Below, piece after piece: positions 1-4,884 of a stretch of 6,233 nucleotides of DNA. Under the pieces are notes generated by a model. It made no database searches, was not told where the DNA came from, and saw nothing but the letters and a program-made list of their open reading frames with translations. Numbering within the stretch: position 1 is the stretch's first letter; every line of letters begins with the position of its first letter. The DNA comes from Candidatus Melainabacteria bacterium (lineage in GTDB: Bacteria; Actinomycetota; Actinomycetes; Mycobacteriales; Pseudonocardiaceae). The stretch lies in the NCBI GenBank assembly GCA_903970565.1, contig CAJCJE010000156.1:1-6233 (forward strand). Reading direction: 5' to 3'. Position numbers and translations under genes: made by a program.

Positions 1-92
1 CGGGCGAACCGCCACAGTACGAACAGGTTTACCGCGATCAGGGCGACGCCTATGAGCACCTTCGTTCGCGCGGAAACGCGCAACACCGCCAT
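1..92 (-). CDS. N-terminal fragment of a membrane-anchored protein (partial, runs off the left edge)
   Basis: Reading leftward from the ATG at 92-90 there is an open frame to the window edge: 30 codons plus 2 bases. The peptide begins MAVLRVSARTKVLIGVALIA and continues into a hydrophobic stretch ending in VLWRFAR. A short basic N-terminus (two Arg, one Lys) is followed by about 16 apolar residues (roughly 12-27), which fits a signal anchor or first transmembrane helix with the N-terminus inside. There is no signal-peptidase motif in what is visible. A GAAGG ribosome-binding sequence lies 8 bases before the ATG, and a second purine run (GGGGAG) abuts it. The gene is divergent from the FAD dehydrogenase gene across a 368-bp gap. 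The family cannot be named from 30 residues. Confidence is good that this is a real gene start and nil for function. Confidence 0.6.
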   Translation of the reverse strand, partial: MAVLRVSARTKVLIGVALIAVNLFVLWRFA

Positions 93-152
93 CTCCCCTA
101 CCTTCGCCACCCGTGAAACACCCTGCGACCGCCCTCGCCCAGTCTACGTTTT

Positions 153-167
153 GCCGGTTGTACCGGC
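153..167. promoter_or_regulatory. Inverted repeat GCCGGT-N3-ACCGGC, candidate operator
   Basis: Perfect 6-bp arms (153-158 and 162-167) are separated by TGT. The repeat sits just upstream, on the minus strand, of a TAGACT -10-like hexamer at 146-141 and about 60 bp before the leftward start codon. It would therefore overlap the -35/spacer zone of a promoter for the left-hand gene. The symmetry is seen directly; the operator role is inferred from position. As RNA it could also form a 6-bp hairpin, although a three-base loop is tight. Confidence 0.35.
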
Positions 168-314
168 TGAAATGCGGACACCAGGCACCGGTACAGCCGG
201 CTACAACCTACCTGGCCAGCAGATCCGGCCTGCTCCGCAGTCACGCGAGAGCCGTTTCCAGCGCTTCGACTCGACCCGCCGCGCCGCCGGCTACCGGCAC
301 TCCGGGCAGTTGCC

Positions 315-324
315 TGACCGGTCA
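315..324. promoter_or_regulatory. Perfect 10-bp palindrome TGACCGGTCA, candidate operator
   Basis: This uninterrupted palindrome lies about 137 bp upstream of the FAD dehydrogenase start. A related half-site CGGTCA recurs at 376-381. A regulator site for the divergent genes is plausible, but CCGG-centred words are common at this GC content, so the call is weak. Confidence 0.25.
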
Positions 325-460
325 TGTACCCATTTCGGGCATCATTTTCGCCACAACACGGGGGCGACTGCCGAACGGTCACGAAATCCGGGCGCCCACC
401 GGCTACCGGCCGGCATAGGTATTGTCAGAGGTCGGTTGATCGGGTTCACCGGGAGGCGCC

Positions 461-1858
461 ATGTCCGAGGTGGGAAGCATCGTCGGCGAGTTGGCCGAGA
501 TCGTCGGTGCGGCGAACGCGCTGAACGGCACCGATGCCACCGAGGACTACGGGCACGACGAGGCACTGGCCACCGCTCCGGTCCAACCGGCCTACGTGGT
601 GCGGCCGGCGAACGCGGCGGAGGTCGCCGGGGTCGTCAAACTCGCCCTCGCGCACGGCCTGCCGGTCACCGCGCGCGGGTCGGGCAGTGGCCTGTGCGGC
701 GCGTGCCGGCCCAGCGCCAACGGCATCGTGGTCTCCTTCGAGCGGATGAACGCGGTGCTGGAGATCGACGTCGACAATCAGGTCGCGGTGGTCCAGCCGG
801 GCGTCACACTGTCCGAACTGGACACTGCGGCCGGCGCGGCCGGGCTGACCTACCCGGTGTCGCCCGGTGAACTCAGCGCCAGCCTCGGCGGCACCATCGC
901 CACCAACGCGGGCGGGATGCGCGCGGTCCGCTACGGCGTGACCAGAAACCACGTGATCGGCCTACAGGCCGTCCTCGGCACCGGGGAGACCATCTCCAGC
1001 GGCGGCAGGATCGCCAAGATCAGCAGCGGCTACGACCTCACCCAGTTGATCATCGGCTCGGAGGGCACCCTGGCCCTGGTCACCGAGGCCATCGTGAAGC
1101 TGCAACCGAAACCGGCGGCCAGCCAGACCGTGCTCGCCCCGTTCGCCGACCTGGACGCGGTGATCGGCGCGATACCGAAGATCATCGCCAGTGGGGTCGC
1201 GCCGAGCATCCTGGAGTACATCGACGCGCTGACGATGGCCGCGATCACCTATCTGACCAAGCTCTCGCTCGGTATCCCGGACTCGGTCCGCGACAGCGCG
1301 CAGGCGTATCTCGTCGTCCAGCTGGAAAACCGCGAACAGTCCAGAGCGGAGGAAGACACCGAGCGGGTCGGCGAGCTGCTCGGTGAACTCGGCGCGATCG
1401 ACGTCTACGTGTTGGACGGCAATCCGGCGCACAAGTTGATCGAGGCCCGCGAACACGCCTTCTGGACCGCGAAAACGGCCGGCGCGCACGAGATCGTCGA
1501 CATCGTGGTGCCCCGGCAGGCGATGCCGGAGTTCTTCCGTTCGGTGCGCGGACTCGTCGAACGGACCGGCTCCGGTTCCGGGGTCGCGGGCTGCGGCCAT
1601 GCCGGCGACGGCAACGTGCACCTCGGCGTGTTCCAGGCCGACCCGGCGATCCGGGAGCGGCTGGTGCACGGCATGTGCCAACTCGGTGTCTCGCTCGGCG
1701 GCGCGATCTCCGGCGAACACGGCATCGGACGGGAGAAGAAGCCGCACTTCCTGGCCCTGGAGGACCCGGTGAAACTGGACCTGATGCGCCGCATCAAGAC
1801 CGCGTTCGACCCGGCCGGCATCCTCAACCCCGGCGTGCTGTTCGACCCGCTCGACTGA
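461..1858 (+). CDS. FAD-binding oxidase/dehydrogenase, GlcD / D-lactate / D-2-hydroxyglutarate dehydrogenase type
   Basis: This 465-residue protein is full length for the GlcD-like (vanillyl-alcohol-oxidase superfamily) flavoenzymes, which oxidise 2-hydroxyacids to 2-oxoacids. The N-terminal FAD-binding PCMH domain spans about 40-220. It has the FAD loop ARGSGSGLCGACRPS (71-85), a variant of the usual RGGGTGLSGG, then GGTIATNAGGMRAVRYG (143-159) and GSEGTLALVTEA (199-210). The C-terminal FAD-oxidase domain carries GHAGDGNVH (379-387) and SGEHGIG (417-423). H380, H387 and E419 match the metal-binding His/His/Glu of human D-2-hydroxyglutarate dehydrogenase, whose two His have the same seven-residue spacing. 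LNPGVLF (455-461) is the usual family ending. The protein looks cytoplasmic, with no signal peptide or membrane span. The ATG follows GGGAGG by 4 bases. No glcE or glcF partner is visible, so electrons may go to another acceptor. A ThDP enzyme follows 107 bp downstream, probably in the same operon. The substrate (glycolate, D-lactate, D-2-hydroxyglutarate, mandelate-like) cannot be read. Confidence 0.92.
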   Translation: MSEVGSIVGELAEIVGAANALNGTDATEDYGHDEALATAPVQPAYVVRPANAAEVAGVVKLALAHGLPVTARGSGSGLCGACRPSANGIVVSFERMNAVLEIDVDNQVAVVQPGVTLSELDTAAGAAGLTYPVSPGELSASLGGTIATNAGGMRAVRYGVTRNHVIGLQAVLGTGETISSGGRIAKISSGYDLTQLIIGSEGTLALVTEAIVKLQPKPAASQTVLAPFADLDAVIGAIPKIIASGVAPSILEYIDALTMAAITYLTKLSLGIPDSVRDSAQAYLVVQLENREQSRAEEDTERVGELLGELGAIDVYVLDGNPAHKLIEAREHAFWTAKTAGAHEIVDIVVPRQAMPEFFRSVRGLVERTGSGSGVAGCGHAGDGNVHLGVFQADPAIRERLVHGMCQLGVSLGGAISGEHGIGREKKPHFLALEDPVKLDLMRRIKTAFDPAGILNPGVLFDPLD

Positions 1859-1882
1859 CCACCCGCCCGAGCCGCCTCATCC

Positions 1883-1913
1883 GATCGGCCTCGCCCGACT
1901 TACCTCGCCGATC
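1883..1913. repeat. 7-bp inverted repeat in the spacer of the FAD dehydrogenase/ThDP gene pair
   Basis: GATCGGC (1883-1889) pairs perfectly with GCCGATC (1907-1913) across a 17-base loop, 24 bases after the upstream stop. It has no U-tract. It could be a weak attenuating or 3'-protecting hairpin between two co-transcribed genes, or chance. The rest of the 107-bp spacer is C-rich with no recognisable promoter. Confidence 0.25.
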
Positions 1914-1965
1914 CACCTGCCCCCGACTCGCCTGACGAACTCGAAGCTGGAGAACGAGAAGGACC

Positions 1966-3582
1966 ATGAGCAACGAGACCGAGCCCGACGCGACGGCAGT
2001 ACCGCAATCAGCAGGCACCGGCGAGTACAACGGCGCGCAGGCACTGATCAGCACCCTGGTCGAGGCCGGGGTGCAGGTCTGCTTCGCCAACCCCGGCACC
2101 TCGGAAATGCACTTCGTCGCCGCGCTGGACTCGGTGCCGGCGATGCGCGGGGTGCTCGCCCTGTTCGAAGGGGTGGTCACGGGCGCGGCCGACGGATACG
2201 CGCGGATGGCCGGCAAACCGGCGGCGACCCTGCTGCATCTGGGACCCGGCCTGGGCAACGGCCTTGCCAACCTGCACAACGCGCGCCGCGCGCACACCCC
2301 GATCGTCAACATCGTCGGCGACCACGCGACCTACCACAAGAAGTACGACGCCCCACTGGAATCCGACATCGACTCCCTCGCCGGCACCGTGTCCGGCTGG
2401 GTGCGCCGCAGCGGGACGGTGGCCGAGGTCGCCACCGACGCGGCGGACGCGGTCGCGGCGGCCTCCGGTCCGCCCGGCCGGATCGCCACCCTGATCCTGC
2501 CGGCCGACGCCTCCTGGTCGGCCGGAGGCACCCCGGCGGCTCCGGTGGCGCCGAAGGCCAGACAGACCGTGGCCGACACGGTGTGTGCGGACGTGGCGAA
2601 GGTGCTCGGCTCCGGCGAACCGACCGTGCTGCTGATCGGGGGCCTGGCCACGCATGAGGAGGGGCTGCGCGCGGCCAGCCGGATCGCCACGGCGACCGGG
2701 GCGAAGGTGTTCGCGGAGACCTTCCCGGCCCGCATCCGGCGCGGCGCGGGCCTGCCGGCCGTCGAACGCCTCGGTTACCTCGCCGAACAGGTCGGCTATC
2801 AGCTCACCGGGGTCAGACACATCATCCTGGCCGGGGCCCGGTCGCCGGTGTCCTTCTTCGCCTACCCCGGCAAGCCCAGCGACCTGGTGCCCGAGGGCGC
2901 GCAGGTGCACACGCTGGCCAATGACACCACCGAGGACCCGACCGCGGCGCTGATCGCGCTGGCCGACCTGGTTGCCGAGCAGGTCGAGCCGGTGCTGGCG
3001 CCGGCGAGTCGACCCGCCCTGCCGACCGGTCCGCTGACCGCGCGGAACTGGGTCGACGTCGTCGGTGCGCTGCTGCCGGAGAACGCGATCATCGCCGACG
3101 AGGCGAACACCTCCGGTCTCCTGCTGCCGACCGCGACGGCCGGCGCGCCGGCACACGACGTGCTCACGCTGACCGGCGGCGCGATCGGCTACGGCCTGCC
3201 GGTGGCCACCGGTGCCGCCATCGCCTGCCCGGACCGGCCGGTGCTGTGCCTCCAGGCCGACGGCAGCGCGATGTACACGCTCTCCGCGCTGTGGACGCAC
3301 GCCAGGGAGAACCTGAACATCACCACGATCATCCTGGCCAATGCCGCGTACGCGATCCTGCGAATGGAGTTGCAGCGGGTCGGCGCGAGTGCCGGTGGGC
3401 CGAAGGCCGCCGACCTGCTGGACCTGTCCCGGCCCAACCTGGACTTCGTCTCGCTGGCCAACGGCATGGGCGTGCCGGGCAGCCGGGCAACCACGGCCGA
3501 GGAACTGGCCACCCTGCTGACCACCGCGCTGGCCGAACCCGGCCCACACCTGATCGAAGCCGTCGTACCGTCCCTGCTCTGA
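1966..3582 (+). CDS. ThDP-dependent enzyme, benzoylformate decarboxylase / 'acetolactate synthase large subunit'-like
   Basis: This 538-residue ThDP enzyme has three domains: N-terminal Pyr-type (about 22-185), central (about 200-340) and C-terminal PP-type (about 358-535). The catalytic glutamate that activates the cofactor is E68 in LFEGVVTGAADGYAR. H91 (LLHLGPG) lies 23 residues later, the same spacing as Glu47-His70 in benzoylformate decarboxylase. I see no counterpart of that enzyme's second active-site histidine (His281) around GARSPVSFFAYPG (290-302). The ThDP/Mg motif is ADGSAMY (431-437) to NAAYAI (459-464). D432 and N459 are 27 apart, as in benzoylformate decarboxylase, but the usual GDG and NN are altered to ADG and NA. 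Close relatives are often named acetolactate synthase large subunit, yet no small-subunit gene is present. A 2-oxoacid decarboxylase or carboligase acting on the product of the upstream FAD enzyme is the best inference. AGAAGGA ends 2 bases before the ATG. The first 20 residues are an acidic, low-complexity extension before the family core (NGAQALI). Confidence 0.88.
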   Translation: MSNETEPDATAVPQSAGTGEYNGAQALISTLVEAGVQVCFANPGTSEMHFVAALDSVPAMRGVLALFEGVVTGAADGYARMAGKPAATLLHLGPGLGNGLANLHNARRAHTPIVNIVGDHATYHKKYDAPLESDIDSLAGTVSGWVRRSGTVAEVATDAADAVAAASGPPGRIATLILPADASWSAGGTPAAPVAPKARQTVADTVCADVAKVLGSGEPTVLLIGGLATHEEGLRAASRIATATGAKVFAETFPARIRRGAGLPAVERLGYLAEQVGYQLTGVRHIILAGARSPVSFFAYPGKPSDLVPEGAQVHTLANDTTEDPTAALIALADLVAEQVEPVLAPASRPALPTGPLTARNWVDVVGALLPENAIIADEANTSGLLLPTATAGAPAHDVLTLTGGAIGYGLPVATGAAIACPDRPVLCLQADGSAMYTLSALWTHARENLNITTIILANAAYAILRMELQRVGASAGGPKAADLLDLSRPNLDFVSLANGMGVPGSRATTAEELATLLTTALAEPGPHLIEAVVPSLL

Positions 3583-3618
3583 GCTGTCCCTGCTCTGACG
3601 TTGTCCCTGCTCTGACGT
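3569..3618 (+). repeat. Three tandem 16-17 bp units, each containing a copy of the gene's stop codon
   Basis: The 12-mer TCCCTGCTCTGA occurs at 3571-3582, 3587-3598 and 3604-3615. The first copy encodes the last residues Ser-Leu-Leu and the TGA of the ThDP enzyme. The second and third are perfect 17-bp tandem copies (TGTCCCTGCTCTGACGT, 3585-3601 and 3602-3618). The first unit is 16 bp and differs at its edges (CG at its left, GAGC at its right). Periods are therefore 16 and 17 bp. Slipped-strand duplication of the 3' end of the gene is the simplest origin. Copy 3 is in frame with copy 1 (33 bp), giving a back-up stop. Confidence 0.85.
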
Positions 3619-3630
3619 ACCGACGTACTC

Positions 3631-3651
3631 GGTTCGGGCGGATACCGAACC
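3631..3651 (+). terminator. Hairpin after the ThDP gene, candidate terminator
   Basis: GGTTCGG (3631-3637) and CCGAACC (3645-3651) form a perfect 7-bp stem with a 7-base loop, starting 48 bp after the ThDP stop and just past the tandem repeats. There is no U-run, only an A-rich stretch on the plus strand. U-less hairpins are common terminators in high-GC actinomycetes, so the role is plausible from position. Confidence 0.45.
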
Positions 3652-3803
3652 CGTGACGAAAACTCGACAAAACCCTCACCCGATCGGACGAATCAGGCCG
3701 GCCGGCTGTCTGCCGATAAAAATGACATCGGGCCCCTCGGCCCCACTCCCCCGCAAGGTCTCCGGTGCCGCGGGTCGGCGCGCACCGGCGCGCATGACAT
3801 GCT

Positions 3804-3808
3804 GGAGG
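3804..3808 (+). promoter_or_regulatory. Ribosome binding site GGAGG that fixes the start of the small membrane protein
   Basis: Three candidate starts follow in frame: GTG 3810, TTG 3813 and ATG 3816. GGAGG ends 1, 4 and 7 bases before them respectively. Only the ATG at 3816 has normal spacing, so it is chosen. In the roughly 190 bp upstream, back to 3618, I see AT-rich spots (3658-3673 and TAAAAAT at 3717-3723) but no convincing -35/-10 pair. Confidence 0.7.
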
Positions 3809-3815
3809 AGTGTTG

Positions 3816-4004
3816 ATGAATCAGGCGGTCACCACCGCCGCCATGCTGGTAGAGCACGCGCAGGCCCGCAGCTTCCTCGGCGCCATCGGTCACGGCGTCG
3901 TGGTGCTGATCCTGGTGATCTTCTTCATCGGGCTGGTGATCGGCCTGATCGTCGGCTTCCTGGTCGGCCGCCTGTTCGGCCGCCGCGACTCCAACCGCTT
4001 CTGA
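3816..4004 (+). CDS. Small single-span membrane protein with a five-glycine zipper (62 residues)
   Basis: The polar N-terminus (1-25, with E13 and several Ala) is followed by one long hydrophobic helix (about 26-54) and a basic tail, RLFGRRDSNRF. This predicts a cytoplasmic C-terminus by the positive-inside rule. Within the helix, glycines fall at 39, 43, 47, 51 and 55, a perfect GxxxG ladder on one face that typically drives tight helix-helix packing or oligomerisation. Codon third positions are almost all G/C and the GGAGG is well spaced, so the gene is very likely real. It lies alone between the ThDP gene hairpin and a strong terminator, so it is probably its own transcription unit or a read-through passenger of the upstream pair. 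I do not recognise a named family. Short actinobacterial membrane proteins ending in a GR-rich tail are common and mostly uncharacterised. Confidence 0.8.
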   Translation: MNQAVTTAAMLVEHAQARSFLGAIGHGVVVLILVIFFIGLVIGLIVGFLVGRLFGRRDSNRF

Positions 4005-4024
4005 CCGCCCTCGCCACCAACGCC

Positions 4025-4066
4025 AAGGCCCCCGAGGCAGCCGGTGATCGGCGCCTCGGGGGCCTT
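4025..4066. terminator. Strong bidirectional terminator between convergent genes
   Basis: AAGGCCCCCGAGGC (4025-4038) and GCCTCGGGGGCCTT (4053-4066) form a perfect 14-bp stem. After a bulged A at 4039 the stem can extend by GCCG/CGGC (4040-4043 with 4049-4052), leaving a five-base GTGAT loop. It lies 20 bp after the stop of the small membrane protein and 13 bp after the stop of the short-chain dehydrogenase on the other strand. The A/T pairs at the stem base give each strand only a short terminal UU. It should stop transcription from both sides. Confidence 0.85.
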
Positions 4067-4079
4067 CGTGCGTGCTGGA

Positions 4080-4832
4080 TCAGGCCTTCGGGCCGCCGGC
4101 CACGTAGATGACCTGGCCGGAGACGAACGAGGCGCCCTCGCTGACCAGGAACGACACCGTGTGCGCGATGTCCTCCGGCCGGCCGACCCGCGCGACCGGG
4201 ATCTGGGTCGCGGCGGCGGCCTGGAAGTCCTCGAAGGACATCTTCAGCCGGTCGGCGGTCGCCTTGGTCATCTCGGTGACGATGAAGCCGGGCGCGATCG
4301 CGTTCACGGTGACGTTGAACTTGCCGAGTTCGATGGCCAGGGTCTTGGTGAAACCCTGCATACCGGCCTTGGCCGCCGCGTAGTTCGCCTGACCCCGGTT
4401 GCCCAGCGCCGAGGTCGAGGACAGGTTCACGATCCGGCCCCACTTGGCCTCGGTCATGTAGGCCTGCACCGCGCGGGACATCAGGAACGCGCCGCGCAGG
4501 TGCACGCCGAGCACGGTGTCCCAGTCGTTCTCGGTCATCTTGAACAGCATGTTGTCCCTGGTCACACCCGCGTTGTTGACCAGAACGGTCGGGTTGCCCA
4601 GTTCGTCGGCGACCTTCGAGACCGCGGCCGACACCGAGGCCGCGTCGCTGACATCGGCGCTGACCGCGATGGCGCGGCGGCCGTCGCCGGTGATCTCCGC
4701 CGCGGTCTTGGCCGCCTGCTCCTGGTCGAGGTCGAGCACGCCGACGGCGAACCCGTCGTGGGCGAGGCGTTTTGCCGTGGCCGCGCCGATGCCGCGAGCG
4801 GCCCCGGTCACGATCGCTACCCGGTCGGTCAC
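4080..4832 (-). CDS. Short-chain dehydrogenase/reductase, FabG-like (3-oxoacyl-ACP reductase type)
   Basis: This 250-residue classical SDR has the usual length for FabG. It carries the dinucleotide loop TGAARGIG (9-16), D60 for adenine-ring contact, NNAG (86-89), and the catalytic set S138, Y151 and K155 in NLSSTSALGNRGQANYAAAK, numbered exactly as in E. coli FabG. PGFIVTEMT (181-189) follows, and the protein ends SGQVIYVAGGPKA. The Asn of the SDR tetrad (usually in NxxG, near 111) is replaced by His in GVHLRGAF (109-116), as in the dehydrogenase part of peroxisomal multifunctional enzyme type 2. It likely reduces or oxidises a 3-oxo/3-hydroxyacyl or related alcohol with NAD(P); the cofactor is uncertain, though D34 and D36 after strand 2 lean towards NAD(H). 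The start is GTG with GGAGG 4 bases before it. It follows the alcohol dehydrogenase gene by 52 bp on the same strand, probably in one operon. A dedicated fatty-acid synthesis role is not implied, because no acyl-carrier or ketosynthase gene is adjacent. Confidence 0.88.
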   Translation of the reverse strand: MTDRVAIVTGAARGIGAATAKRLAHDGFAVGVLDLDQEQAAKTAAEITGDGRRAIAVSADVSDAASVSAAVSKVADELGNPTVLVNNAGVTRDNMLFKMTENDWDTVLGVHLRGAFLMSRAVQAYMTEAKWGRIVNLSSTSALGNRGQANYAAAKAGMQGFTKTLAIELGKFNVTVNAIAPGFIVTEMTKATADRLKMSFEDFQAAAATQIPVARVGRPEDIAHTVSFLVSEGASFVSGQVIYVAGGPKA

Positions 4833-4847
4833 GATTCCTCCAGAATC

Positions 4848-4864
4848 AAAAAATCCACAGTGGA
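4848..4864 (-). promoter_or_regulatory. TCCAC-T-GTGGA inverted repeat followed by T6 in the ADH/SDR gap
   Basis: On the minus strand the 52-bp gap between the two dehydrogenase genes reads TCCACTGTGGATTTTTT, ending 6 bases before GGAGG of the SDR gene. The 5-bp arms are perfect. As RNA only a 4-bp stem with a 3-base loop is realistic, too weak for a solid terminator, although the T6 run is striking in this GC-rich DNA. It could be a partial attenuator that lowers SDR expression, an operator for an internal promoter, or an AT-rich opening that exposes the ribosome binding site. The symmetry and T-run are seen; the function is open. Confidence 0.35.
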
Positions 4865-4884
4865 CACTTAACGAACGCCGATAG

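Larger units (their letters stand above)
93..460. other. Divergent intergenic region, probably carrying two promoters
   Basis: This 368-bp gap lies between two divergent starts. Open frames across it have Arg/Pro/Ser-rich translations without the strong G/C third-position bias of the neighbours, so I read it as non-coding. It contains an inverted repeat at 153-167, a perfect 10-bp palindrome TGACCGGTCA at 315-324, a second GGTCA half-site at 377-381, and a 12-bp direct repeat CCGGCTACCGGC at 287-298 and 399-410. A TAGACT hexamer on the minus strand (146-141) resembles an actinobacterial -10 box for the leftward gene, and TAGGTAT at 416-422 is a weak -10 candidate for the rightward one. Neither has a convincing -35 box. 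GGGAGG at 451-456 is the ribosome binding site of the FAD dehydrogenase gene, 4 bases before its ATG. Confidence 0.55.

Noticed and set aside
422..427. TTGTCA as a -35 box for the FAD dehydrogenase gene
   Set aside because: It matches 5 of 6 bases of the consensus, but the position 17 bases on is TTCACC, not a -10 box, and that region overlaps the ribosome binding site.
52..870. A 272-codon plus-strand open frame crossing the intergenic gap into the FAD dehydrogenase gene
   Set aside because: The product is Arg/Gly low-complexity sequence, its second half is a shifted frame of a clearly real gene, and its start lies inside the leftward partial gene.
2008..3549. A 513-codon open frame antisense to the ThDP enzyme gene
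   Set aside because: Its translation is Arg/Gly/His/Val-rich with no domain, it mirrors the G/C third-position bias of the plus-strand gene, and it lacks a ribosome binding site. Long antisense frames are routine at this GC content.
1966..3582. Calling the ThDP enzyme a true acetolactate synthase or true benzoylformate decarboxylase
   Set aside because: No regulatory subunit gene follows, the second active-site histidine of benzoylformate decarboxylase is missing, and the cofactor motif is variant. A superfamily-level name is safer.
4044..4871. A 275-codon plus-strand frame antisense to the SDR gene
   Set aside because: It starts within the terminator and yields Gly/Arg/His-rich sequence without motifs. 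The SDR frame has a complete catalytic set.
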